Assembly: GCA_022376925.1 (NCBI GenBank)
Contig: JAIOJX010000005.1
Location: 7,840,501-7,904,500 of the forward strand
Origin: Tragulus kanchil
Lineage: Eukaryota; Chordata; Mammalia; Artiodactyla; Tragulidae
Direction of reading: 5' to 3'
Length of the DNA stretch: 64,000 nt
In this document: piece by piece, positions 30,401 through 39,500 of the stretch
How the letters are laid out: each line of letters starts with the position of its first letter
Numbering within the stretch: position 1 is the stretch's first letter
The notes under the pieces: model-generated
What the model saw: the letters and a program-made list of their open reading frames with translations, nothing else
Told to the model about the DNA's origin: nothing
Databases searched by the model: none
Program-made: the position numbers and the translations under genes

Positions 30401-30554
30401 GAGGCAGCCAAAACCTGACGCAAAGAAATGCAGTTTACCTGGTGGCAGAAATAAGACAAAAAAGGGAAACAGCCTGGTGCCAGCCAAGAAGAGGAAAACG
30501 GTACAAGTGTTGGAAAAGAAGAGAAAAAAGAAGAAAATGTCAACAATGCAGTGA
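18363..30554 (+). CDS. PAK1IP1: PAK1IP1, WD-repeat PAK1-interacting protein (10 coding exons)
   Basis: PAK1IP1 is the mammalian counterpart of yeast Mak11. It is a nucleolar WD40 protein needed for 60S ribosome assembly, reported to bind and restrain the PAK1 kinase and to affect MDM2/p53. Ten exons (84+166+121+75+53+146+98+100+124+215 nt) join in phase to 1182 nt, or 393 aa; the human protein is 392 aa. WD-type strands are visible as GSKDETIHIYDM (59-70), GAEDGLICVWD (100-110), GTDRTLRTWNL (143-153), GDEEVVRFFD (223-232) and SSDGFIRMWKL (267-277). The last 60 residues are lysine-rich and end in a basic run (EKKRKKKK), which suits nucleolar targeting. Exons 2 and 9 and the first bases of exon 10 appear twice through block duplications. 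One copy of each gives an intact reading frame. A probable poly(A) signal lies at 30989. Confidence 0.95.
18518..20681 (+). repeat. Block duplication D8, period 1111
   Basis: 18518-19570 recurs as 19629-20681, separated by a 58-base spacer. The units differ by an A-run indel (agagaaagatt versus agagaaaagatt). It lies in PAK1IP1 intron 1 and contains a Bov-tA SINE. Confidence 0.93.
19014..19222 (+). mobile_element. Bov-tA SINE (repeated at 20127-20333)
   Basis: Head gggggcttagtggtaaagaa, body attcttgcctgggaaacccc and an end at ctgcaactgaacaacacc. Repeated by D8. Confidence 0.83.
20690..20868 (-). mobile_element. MIR relic
   Basis: Antisense MIR core: tttacagatgaggagccaga, then ttaagccacttgttcaaggc. 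Ancient mammalian SINE. Confidence 0.65.
20869..20992 (-). mobile_element. L1 3'-end fragment
   Basis: T-rich start, then gctttacagtgttgtgttgg and tctgctgtgcaacaaaataa, the antisense 3' tail of artiodactyl L1. Confidence 0.7.
21497..21706 (-). mobile_element. Bov-tA SINE (repeated at 22627-22836)
   Basis: Antisense SINE: gtgctcagttgctcagtcat at one end and ctttactgccgagatagttg at the head end. Repeated by D9 in PAK1IP1 intron 1. Confidence 0.87.
21943..22108 (+). CDS. PAK1IP1: PAK1IP1 exon 2, first copy
   Basis: The acceptor gttcag|cag is a NAGNAG tandem site, so the exon may start at 21943 (adding Q) or 21946. It encodes KWAPVADFTHHAHTASLSAV and onward through GSKDETIHIYDM, and ends AAT G|gtaaga. 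It is repeated at +1130. Confidence 0.9.
23073..23238 (+). CDS. PAK1IP1: PAK1IP1 exon 2, duplicate copy
   Basis: The same exon with the same splice sites. If both copies were spliced in, the 166-nt addition would shift the frame, so the second copy is almost certainly an assembly artefact. Confidence 0.82.
24015..24135 (+). CDS. PAK1IP1: PAK1IP1 exon 3
   Basis: Acceptor tttccacag and donor CACAG|gtgggt. It encodes GTITCLKFHGNRHLISGAED then GLICVWD, the second WD repeat. Confidence 0.93.
24210..24284 (+). CDS. PAK1IP1: PAK1IP1 exon 4
   Basis: Acceptor tccttttag and donor CTGAG|gtgagt. It encodes GHVTFLSIHPSGKLALSVGT then DRTL, part of the third WD repeat. The preceding intron is only 74 nt. 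Confidence 0.92.
24766..24818 (+). CDS. PAK1IP1: PAK1IP1 exon 5
   Basis: Acceptor gttttgcag and donor CAGA|gtgagt. It encodes TWNLVEGRSAFIKNIKQ, identical in most positions to human. Confidence 0.92.
25340..25485 (+). CDS. PAK1IP1: PAK1IP1 exon 6
   Basis: Acceptor gacgtacag and donor TTTCA|gtaggc. It encodes AHIVEWSPRGERYVVVILNR and onward to SSITFIS. Confidence 0.92.
25566..25663 (+). CDS. PAK1IP1: PAK1IP1 exon 7
   Basis: Acceptor ttcccttag and donor AACAG|gtagct, 80 nt after exon 6. It encodes ESVLAVAGDEEVVRFFDCDS and onward to AHGN. Confidence 0.92.
26227..26436 (-). mobile_element. Bov-tA SINE
   Basis: Antisense SINE: gtgctcagttgcatccgact, ccaccaggctcctctgtcca, and head end ctgagccataagggaagtcc. 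In PAK1IP1 intron 7. Confidence 0.87.
26533..26682 (-). mobile_element. CHR-type SINE fragment
   Basis: Antisense piece with tttggctgcactggggtttt and ccactgaaccaccaaggaag. In PAK1IP1 intron 7. Confidence 0.65.
27811..27910 (+). CDS. PAK1IP1: PAK1IP1 exon 8
   Basis: Acceptor ttctgtcctag and donor GACAAG|gtcagt. It encodes VKDMLSFETPEHHVLVTASS then DGFIRMWKLQQDK, the last WD-like strand set. Confidence 0.93.
28519..28800 (-). mobile_element. CHR-2 SINE (repeated at 29632-29938)
   Basis: Antisense unit ending ggaccaccaggggaagcccc with gcgccccttgcactgcaagg. Its T/G-rich tail differs in length between the two D10 copies. Confidence 0.88.
28928..29051 (+). CDS. PAK1IP1: PAK1IP1 exon 9, first copy
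   Basis: Acceptor cattttag and donor CCTG|gtaagt. It encodes NISPSLLCEVNTNARLTCLG then VWLDRGTDTKESLPPAAEPP. It is repeated at +1137. The first copy is followed by only 13 bases of exon 10 (29201-29213) before the sequence breaks into a G run and restarts. Confidence 0.88.
30065..30188 (+). CDS. PAK1IP1: PAK1IP1 exon 9, second copy
   Basis: Same exon as 28928-29051. This copy is linked to the complete final exon and is therefore the better one for a gene model. Confidence 0.88.
30340..30554 (+). CDS. PAK1IP1: PAK1IP1 exon 10 (stop exon)
   Basis: Acceptor gtgttttag. It encodes VSEEQPKSNKEESGHAIQEE, a lysine-rich tail, and the final KKKKMSTMQ with TGA at 30552-30554. The basic C-terminus fits nucleolar localisation. 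Confidence 0.92.
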
Positions 30555-30749
30555 ATCCCAGATTTCTCCTAAGAGCAGCTTTTTTAAATGTACTTTCTAT
30601 CCTGAGTAAAAGCAAGGAATTTCTTCTTTTGAAGATAATGTACAGCTTGAAAGTCCTTTCAGGGTTTTTTTTTTTTAAACAGTGTTAAAACTTTATGATA
30701 GGCAATATTAATTATTTATCATGGTGGTATATAGTATGTCAATGTACAA

Positions 30750-30949
30750 TATGGGCTTCCCAAGCAGCTCAGTGGTAGAGTCTGCCTGCCAGTGCAGATT
30801 GGCATCCTGGGTCAGGAAGATCCTCTGGAGGAGGAAATGGCCGCCCACTCTAGTATTCTTGCCTGGAGATTCACACAGTCAGAGGAGCCTGGCTGTCCAG
30901 GGGGTCGAAAAAGAGTCGCGTGACTTAGCGACTGAGTCCGCACACACAC
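30750..30949 (+). mobile_element. Bov-tA SINE in the PAK1IP1 3'UTR region
   Basis: Head gggcttcccaagcagctcag, body tattcttgcctggagattca and an end at cttagcgactgagtccgcac. It lies between the PAK1IP1 stop and the likely poly(A) signal. Confidence 0.85.
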
Positions 30950-30988
30950 ACAATGTGTAATACATAGTTTGTACTGCCGTGTAGAGCA

Positions 30989-30994
30989 AATAAA
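30989..30994 (+). terminator. PAK1IP1: Probable PAK1IP1 poly(A) signal
   Basis: AATAAA about 435 nt past the stop, beyond a Bov-tA SINE that would then be part of the 3'UTR. An earlier non-canonical signal could also be used. Confidence 0.45.
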
Positions 30995-30999
30995 GATCT

Positions 31000-31648
31000 T
31001 TCTCAAAATATGGCTTAAAATAATACAGAAATCTCGAACATGTTTCTTTATCAGAAGTGAATAAAGGAGTGGTTTTTCAGATATTTTTTAAGTAGGGGGA
31101 GAATCAAAAGCCTGCATTCCTTTGACATCTCCAAAGGGTTCTAGTAATTTTAATGACGATTGTGTTTATTTTGGTAACAAAAAGTATAAAAAGACTTTCA
31201 TACCAGGAAGTATGTGAAGACAAGCTTAAAAGCTACAGATATCAACAGAGGCCACCGCGATGGGAAGCGCACATGGGCCAGAGAACAAAGATGGATGAAA
31301 ACAGACAAAATGAAAAGACCAACAGAAGTGGCCCGTCCACCCCGCTTCCTCCCCACCCCCACCCCCCCAAAAAAAATATGTGTGTACAATGCATATGCCA
31401 AAGGTTAGGGCTTTCAGCTTAAGAAGGTTACAGAGAGGCTGCCAAACTTCACTAAACTGTTCTCTTCCCAGTGAATGGCCAGAAAATGTTAAGACAGGAA
31501 AATGACATTTCCTTTTTTTTCCTTTGTCTCACTCAGCCCATCAAAAGAAATCACTTAGGTAATCTAACAAAGGTAGTCTTAAAACTTTTCTTATTTATTT
31601 GTATCTTAGTTTAAATAACAGCTCTCCCAAGGACTAGGGCTGTAGGTA
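31000..31648 (+). other. Intergenic stretch between PAK1IP1 and TMEM14C
   Basis: Contains the 3' half of a CHR-2 SINE (about 31240-31375, with aacaaagatggatgaaaaca and a C/A-rich end). Otherwise nothing recognisable. Confidence 0.6.
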
Positions 31649-33926
31649 ATTCTCTGTGATTCAGTTTCTTTAAGCGTAAAAGGCAAGGAGAGGTTCATGG
31701 TGCGCTTAACTAAGGTTTGGAGCTTGCACCTGATGAGGGAGAAGCGACTCCTGGAAGCATCCCAGCTGGTTAAAGCAAGTCCTGTCATTTTTTTTTCAGG
31801 AGAGACTTCCTCACTATCAGCTCTGGCTGTTTAAAGTCAGCTGTGGTAAACGCAGGCTTGAGTTTTGGTATCTGAAGGGTAGGCACTGCTTCAAGTGGAG
31901 AATTTTCTCTTGGAATAGTATGCAGTCTGTCTCTACAAGAGTTAGGTCCCTAGCCACTGCAGTTGCTGACCTGTAGCACACCCTGAAAGGAGTTCTAGGT
32001 GGAGATCAGGAATAAGGGACTCTGCTCAGGGAAAGCTGGCAGAACAGGCCTTCAGATAGAGCCCAGTTTCTTGCATCCTCTCTTACCTAGGAAAGCACTG
32101 AAGTCATCACTGGAGACACCTGCTCATACTGACCCCCACAAACCTGTCAGAATGCTTGAGTGCACATAGCCCCCTTCACCAGGATCACCTCTACTGACGT
32201 CTGCCTCACCCCACTGAAGCAAGCAGCTCCCCAGAGCTGTCTGAGAGGCCGTTTCCTGGCCATGGCCCCCATTTTGCTCCCAATAAAACCAAGCTCACAA
32301 CTCTCCTTGTGCATTTTTTTTTTCCGTTGATCATGAAATGTGATTTGCTTTTTCACTCAGGATTGTATATATACGACCTGTTCTTGTTATGTACTTATAG
32401 GGGATGAAAGAGCGACATCAAGGATGATGCCCACATTACTGTTACATCACTGAATATGGTGGTGTAGGGACAAGAAGCAGGTGTGCGGAGAGCCAGTGGA
32501 GAAACTTGGGCATGGACACTGCAGAGGTACTTGGTGATTTTACTCACCCGCAGTCCCCTTTAAGATGTTTTTCAAGCATCTTAAAAAGCATCTTTTATTT
32601 TCCTAAAACCAATGGAAATGAGTCTGGGTCTAGCCTGGGGCCACCATATCTTAGGCAGGTAGAAAATAGTCCTATCGTAATTCCTACGGTAGCAAACTAA
32701 GTGATCGGGCTAGAGGAGCGAGTTCCTACTGGTTACTGTTGGAGCCCTGCCTCCTTCAGAATCCAGCCCCCGCTGTAGATTCTCTGTGATTCAGTTTCTT
32801 TAAGCGTAAAAGGCAAGGAGAGGTTCATGGTGCGCTTAACTAAGGTTTGGAGCTTGCACCTGATGAGGGAGAAGCGACTCCTGGAAGCATCCCAGCTGGT
32901 TAAAGCAAGTCCTGTCATTTTTTTTTCAGGAGAGACTTCCTCACTATCAGCTCTGGCTGTTTAAAGTCAGCTGTGGTAAACGCAGGCTTGAGTTTTGGTA
33001 TCTGAAGGGTAGGCACTGCTTCAAGTGGAGAATTTTCTCTTGGAATAGTATGCAGTCTGTCTCTACAAGAGTTAGGTCCCTAGCCACTGCAGTTGCTGAC
33101 CTGTAGCACACCCTGAAAGGAGTTCTAGGTGGAGATCAGGAATAAGGGACTCTGCTCAGGGAAAGCTGGCAGAACAGGCCTTCAGATAGAGCCCAGTTTC
33201 TTGCATCCTCTCTTACCTAGGAAAGCACTGAAGTCATCACTGGAGACACCTGCTCATACTGACCCCCACAAACCTGTCAGAATGCTTGAGTGCACATAGC
33301 CCCCTTCACCAGGATCACCTCTACTGACGTCTGCCTCACCCCACTGAAGCAAGCAGCTCCCCAGAGCTGTCTGAGAGGCCGTTTCCTGGCCATGGCCCCC
33401 ATTTTGCTCCCAATAAAACCAAGCTCACAACTCTCCTTGTGCATTTTTTTTTTCCGTTGATCATGAAATGTGATTTGCTTTTTCACTCAGGATTGTATAT
33501 ATACGACCTGTTCTTGTTATGTACTTATAGGGGATGAAAGAGCGACATCAAGGATGATGCCCACATTACTGTTACATCACTGAATATGGTGGTGTAGGGA
33601 CAAGAAGCAGGTGTGCGGAGAGCCAGTGGAGAAACTTGGGCATGGACACTGCAGAGGTACTTGGTGATTTTACTCACCCGCAGTCCCCTTTAAGATGTTT
33701 TTCAAGCATCTTAAAAAGCATCTTTTATTTTCCTAAAACCAATGGAAATGAGTCTGGGTCTAGCCTGGGGCCACCATATCTTAGGCAGGTAGAAAATAGT
33801 CCTATCGTAATTCCTACGGTAGCAAACTAAGTGATCGGGCTAGAGGAGCGATCCTCTCCGCTGGCCTGCGTCTGGCTGACAGCTGGTTACTGTTGGAGCC
33901 CTGCCTCCTTCAGAATCCAGCCTCCA
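31649..33926 (+). repeat. Block duplication D11, period 1130
   Basis: 31649-32772 recurs as 32779-33926. The first unit has lost about 35 bases near 32724 just before the junction. It lies upstream of the TMEM14C promoter. Confidence 0.92.
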
Positions 33927-34109
33927 ACACCCTCCTCCCCAATGGGTAATCACCGTAGGCCTGTCGCAGGCCTCTTGGAAAACCAGACTCCAATCCTGGG
34001 TTTCCGGCTTTTCGGCAGGCCCGCTTGGATCCGAAACTAGTGCAGGGCCCCAGCTCCCGGAAATACGGTGTGCTTGGCGACTCCCTGCCTCGGAGATACA
34101 GCGCGCCCG

Positions 34110-34340
34110 GCACGAGCCCTCTAGCCCCACCCCCGGGCCCCTCAAGCCCCGCCCCAGGGCGCAGAGAGCACCGCGATTCCAGGCCTCTAGCCCCGCCCCG
34201 AGCTCCTCAAGCCCCGCCCCAGGACGCAGAGAGCACAGCGACTCTAGGCCTCTAGTCCCGCCCCCGGGACGCAGAAAAAGCGCCGCCACACTTCCGCCGG
34301 GACCGCCAGTCCCCGCACCCAGGCGAGTACGTCCTGGTCG
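34110..34340 (+). promoter_or_regulatory. TMEM14C: TMEM14C CpG promoter with GC-box minirepeat
   Basis: A GC-rich stretch built of about 2.5 tandem units of 65-66 bp, starting at 34118, 34184 and 34249. Each unit contains CCCCGCCCC-type GC boxes (candidate Sp1/KLF sites). It is followed by CTTCCGCCGGG. It lies upstream of the coding exons and probably contains the untranslated first exon. Confidence 0.6.
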
Positions 34341-35202
34341 ACCCGTGCAGACCTTCGGGAACGAGGTTCGTGTACTTCGGGATTATTATTATCTTATGTC
34401 CGTTTTAGCTTTTAGAAGTTACGTAAGAGACTTTGCTGCCGCCTGCTCTTCGTCCTCCGGATCCAGGTGGCGGCTTTAGGCTGTTAGGGGGTGTTTTTGT
34501 GGTCGCTCGTTCTTTGCTTTCTTTAAAGTGGGTTGTGGATCCTGCGGGAACTCGGAGCTCTTGAGACAGGTGCTTACGATTTAGCTGGAACTAATTAGTT
34601 ACCTGGAGGTTTTATTTGTCTATCTCTTTGAAAATCTAAGTGCCTCATTGCTGCGTCGGGTTAATGACTGGTACGATTCCAAGCTCCCCTAACCGTTACT
34701 GACAATAGTTTAAACAGGAGAGGTATATATTGCTTTCAAGTTAAACCTCGATGGATACCAGATGCAATTCTTTAAGAAACTAGTTACACCCTACTTTGCG
34801 AAACGTTCTACATAATGTTTCTTGGGCCTTTGTGCAGGAAATGAGTCTGGGTCTAGCCTGGGGCCACCATATCTTAGGCAGGTAGAAAATAGTCCTATCG
34901 TAATTCCTACGGTAGCAAACTAAGTGATCGGGCTAGAGGAGCGATCCTCTCCGCTGGCCTGCGTCTGGCTGACAGCTGGTTACTGTTGGAGCCCTGCCTC
35001 CTTCAGAATCCAGCCTCCAACACCCTCCTCCCCAATGGGTAATCACCGTAGGCCTGTCGCAGGCCTCTTGGAAAACCAGACTCCAATCCTGGGTTTCCGG
35101 CTTTTCGGCAGGCCCGCTTGGATCCGAAACTAGTGCAGGGCCCCAGCTCCCGGAAATACGGTGTGCTTGGCGACTCCCTGCCTCGGAGATACAGCGCGCC
35201 CG

Positions 35203-35433
35203 GCACGAGCCCTCTAGCCCCACCCCCGGGCCCCTCAAGCCCCGCCCCAGGGCGCAGAGAGCACCGCGATTCCAGGCCTCTAGCCCCGCCCCGAGCTCCT
35301 CAAGCCCCGCCCCAGGACGCAGAGAGCACAGCGACTCTAGGCCTCTAGTCCCGCCCCCGGGACGCAGAAAAAGCGCCGCCACACTTCCGCCGGGACCGCC
35401 AGTCCCCGCACCCAGGCGAGTACGTCCTGGTCG
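35203..35433 (+). promoter_or_regulatory. TMEM14C: TMEM14C promoter, duplicate copy
   Basis: Repeat of 34110-34340 at +1093, including every GC box. It is part of a block duplication, probably artefactual, so two alternative promoters should not be inferred. Confidence 0.5.
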
Positions 35434-36289
35434 ACCCGTGCAGACCTTCGGGAACGAGGTTCGTGTACTTCGGGATTATTATTATCTTATGTCCGTTTTA
35501 GCTTTTAGAAGTTACGTAAGAGACTTTGCTGCCGCCTGCTCTTCGTCCTCCGGATCCAGGTGGCGGCTTTAGGCTGTTAGGGGGTGTTTTTGTGGTCGCT
35601 CGTTCTTTGCTTTCTTTAAAGTGGGTTGTGGATCCTGCGGGAACTCGGAGCTCTTGAGACAGGTGCTTACGATTTAGCTGGAACTAATTAGTTACCTGGA
35701 GGTTTTATTTGTCTATCTCTTTGAAAATCTAAGTGCCTCATTGCTGCGTCGGGTTAATGACTGGTACGATTCCAAGCTCCCCTAACCGTTACTGACAATA
35801 GTTTAAACAGGAGAGGTATATATTGCTTTCAAGTTAAACCTCGATGGATACCAGATGCAATTCTTTAAGAAACTAGTTACACCCTACTTTGCGAAACGTT
35901 CTACATAATGTTTCTTGGGCCTTTGTGCATTTTATCCTTCCCCTCGCCCCCCCCATCTAAAAATTACTACGGGTGATGCAAAATTAAATAACTGCCCAAA
36001 CGTTTTACAAATACTGAGTATTGTGAAATGACCTAATTCTTCGGTCAGGGGTGAAAAACAGCACCCCTACCCCAAAGAAAGGGTAATTTCAATACTTGAA
36101 TTAAGGAGACACAGGAAGTGTTTGCTTTCCAATTTAGAGAAAACTAACCAAGTTGGTTAGTTGATGAAAAGATTAGCTCATTAACTGTACAGAACTGGTT
36201 AGTGAAGTTTCCTGTGGGCCCCTGTTACTAGAACTTGAGATATGACCAAAATGGTTGGTATTTGATCAGCAATTACTGGGTGCAAAGCA

Positions 36290-36480
36290 CTTCCACGTTT
36301 ACCCCATTTAGTGCCGACAGTGGCCCTAGGAAATTTGTCCCATTGTTGCCGTCAGGGTAAGTCCAGTGACAGAAACCACGGCCTAAAGAGGTTGGGTAGC
36401 ATGCCCCTTCCTTCTTAGCTCCCCGGGGCCGGGGCTGGCACTGGAGCTCCCCTTTTCCTGACTGCCCGCAGACTGTGCTG
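36290..36480 (-). mobile_element. Possible MIR relic (repeated at 37434-37624)
   Basis: Weak antisense MIR-like order: tactgggtgcaaagcacttc, then cctaaagaggttgggtagca. Low similarity. Confidence 0.35.
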
Positions 36481-36549
36481 TTGACCACGTCTGATCCAGC
36501 CTTTGCTCTGCAGGTGTGGTCGTCTGTTTGGAGAGAGTGGAGGAGAACC

Positions 36550-36572
36550 ATGCAGAGGAACTCCGGCCCACT
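36550..36572 (+). CDS. TMEM14C: TMEM14C start exon (coding part), first copy
   Basis: The exon starts at 36514 after acceptor tttgctctgcag. The ATG at 36550 gives MQRNSGP plus two bases, then donor CT|gtaagt. It is repeated at +1144. The exon 3 copy that follows this one is scrambled. Confidence 0.85.
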
Positions 36573-39500
36573 GTAAGTGCCCGGCCGGTGGGGGTGGAGT
36601 AGCCAGGAGCTTGTCTACGCAGAGCTTCTTTCCTGATCAGAAAAGGGCGCTGAGCCGACACTGCCTGGCGGCTTGGGTTATGGGAAGGTGGACTGTACAC
36701 CCGGGACTAGCGTTCGAGTCCCAGCTCTGCCGCTGACCTTGGCAGGTCAGCTAATCTGAGCTTTCTGTGCGTTTGTACAGTGACAGGGTTGTTCTGGCAG
36801 GATGACCTTTTTTGAGCCCATCTTACGGCTACGTGTCTTTGAGAATGTGTTCGGCACCCGTGTCTTCCTGTTCCGTTTTTCAGAGTGCCTTTACATTGGA
36901 TCGGCTTGCACATGGGCTTCTGGCGGGATCATTCTGGCAGGATGACTGACTTAAGCTATATACCTTACGCTTTCAAGTTAAAACCTCGATGGATACCAGA
37001 TGCAATTCTTTAAGAAACTAGTTACACCCTACTTTGCGAAACGTTCTACATAATGTTTCTTGGGCCTTTGTGCATTTTATCCTTCCCCTCGCCCCCCCCA
37101 TCTAAAAATTACTACGGGTGATGCAAAATTAAATAACTGCCCAAACGTTTTACAAATACTGAGTATTGTGAAATGACCTAATTCTTCGGTCAGGAGTGAA
37201 AAACAGCACCCCTACCCCAAAGAAAGGGTAATTTCAATACTTGAATTAAGGAGACACAGGAAGTGTTTGCTTTCCAATTTAGAGAAACTAACCAAGTTGG
37301 TTAGTTGATGAAAAGATTAGCTCATTAACTGTACAGAACTGGTTAGTGAAGTTTCCTGTGGGCCCCTGTTACTAGAACTTGAGATATGACCAAAATGGTT
37401 GGTATTTGATCAGCAATTACTGGGTGCAAAGCACTTCCACGTTTACCCCATTTAGTGCCGACAGTGGCCCTAGGAAATTTGTCCCATTGTTGCCGTCAGG
37501 GTAAGTCCAGTGACAGAAACCACGGCCTAAAGAGGTTGGGTAGCATGCCCCTTCCTTCTTAGCTCCCCGGGGCCGGGGCTGGCACTGGAGCTCCCCTTTT
37601 CCTGACTGCCCGCAGACTGTGCTGTTGACCACGTCTGATCCAGCCTTTGCTCTGCAGGTGTGGTCGTCTGTTTGGAGAGAGTGGAGGAGAACCATGCAGA
37701 GGAACTCCGGCCCACTGTAAGTGCCCGGCCGGTGGGGGTGGAGTAGCCAGGAGCTTGTCTACGCAGAGCTTCTTTCCTGATCAGAAAAGGGCGCTGAGCC
37801 GACACTGCCTGGCGGCTTGGGTTATGGGAAGGTGGACTGTACACCCGGGACTAGCGTTCGAGTCCCAGCTCTGCCGCTGACCTTGGCAGGTCAGCTAATC
37901 TGAGCTTTCTGTGCGTTTGTACAGTGACAGGGTTGTTCTGGCAGGATGACCTTTTTTGAGCCCATCTTACGGCTACGTGTCTTTGAGAATGTGTTCGGCA
38001 CCCGTGTCTTCCTGTTCCGTTTTTCAGAGTGCCTTTACATTGGATCGGCTTTGGCTATGCAGCACTGGTTGCTTCTGGCGGGATCATTGGCTACGTGAAA
38101 GCAGGTACAGTCTGTATTTGTTTAACCTCTTGAAATCTTATTCCTGGTGAAGAGCGAGTGCCCCCGTGCTCCCAGGCGACCGTCTTGCGGGAGTCAGGTG
38201 GGGTCAGGCCCTCTCGCTGGAGAGCAGGCTTATCATCCGTCCCGTCGCTACTCCTGCGCTTGCCTTGAGGTTAACTGGCTGAGCAAAACCAGGCTGCTTG
38301 TCCAGTCTTTTGCCTCTTTATCTAAAGATGCCAGCTAGGGATGGTCGTTGGTGGTTATTATCATCACCTGCCATGCGTCGGCAGGCCGGAGGGCCTGACC
38401 CCAGAGGGCCCCCTCTGCTGTCTTAAGTAGGAGGCAGCCTCTGGTCTTCACGGGAGCGGCTTTGACGTCTGCATGTGAAACCAGGCACAGGTGTGTTAGC
38501 ACGTGTGCCTGTCTCCAGTCTTCCTTGCTGGCGTCCCCACCCCCAACATGCACAGAACTTACTCTCCAAATCATTTCTTAATTCACTGCCCCTGTTTCCC
38601 TTTGCTTTGAGGATGAGCCCGAGGTCGTGCCCATGGGTAGGTCCAGGCTTCTCATGGCTGATCAGGCCTGGCTAGGAGCCCTTCTCCTCTCCTCTGGAGG
38701 TGCTTTGCCTGTCAGAGGAGAGGAGGGCAGTATGGCTGCAACCCTTATGTCGCGGGTAATTAGCAGACCTCTCCAAACATTTTCCTGTGTGATGATGCCT
38801 TGATCCTGAATGGCCCTACGAGAAATTCCCTTTGCCGTTTCCTCTGCGGGTGGCGGGAGACGGGGCTCTGTCGGCGAGGTGAGGGTCTGCCCGGACGACA
38901 CAGCTGTGTGCTTGCCTCCCTCCAGGCAGTGTCCCGTCCCTGGCCGCCGGGCTCCTCTTCGGCGGTCTCGCGGGCCTGGGCGCCTATCAGCTGTCTCAGG
39001 ATCCAAAGAACGTGTGGCTTTTCCTAGGTATGTCCGGGTCCCCGCCTCCCTGATGGGCCCCTGGGTTGGTGGGATCCGGCCGGTCCTTGCCATTGAGATG
39101 CTTTCACTGCCTCTGCCAAGTCCCAGGGAAGGTTTGAAACGGCAGGGATTGTGCCAGGTGGTTTATCGTTTATGTAGAGAATAGGGAAAGGTTTTCCTCC
39201 CTCGTGAACATGCATGTGCCCAGTGAAGCTGGCGTTAAACATGTCGAAGGCAAGCACGTGTCTCTCAGCCGTCGTGGTGGCCCACTGAGGACTGACGGCT
39301 CGGGCTTCGCTGGAGGACCGGGTGTCTGATTGTGTCTGGTTAGGTCTGTTGATTAGCTGTTCAGATGAAAAGTTCGGTGTGTAAGACAGAGGCCTGGCCT
39401 TCAGAGAGCCTTTGCCTTCCCTGGGGACGTAAAAGTGACCGCAGGCTCCCGCAGTGTCCTGGGAACAGCACAGAGTGGGAGGAGCTCAGCAAGGAAGATT

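Larger units (their letters stand above)
33745..35930 (+). repeat. Block duplication D12, period 1093
   Basis: 33745-34837 recurs as 34838-35930, essentially identical. It contains the TMEM14C promoter and overlaps both D11 and D13. Confidence 0.93.
35825..38089 (+). repeat. Block duplication D13, period 1144
   Basis: 35825-36968 recurs as 36969-38089. The last 60 bases of the first unit are scrambled, and there are A-run differences. It contains the TMEM14C start exon, part of exon 3 and MIR relics. Confidence 0.92.

Noticed and set aside
33840..34289. 149-codon minus-strand frame rich in Gly/Leu/Arg (repeated at 34933)
   Set aside because: It lies over the CpG promoter and GC-box repeat of TMEM14C. 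The repeat gives a repetitive peptide with no known family.
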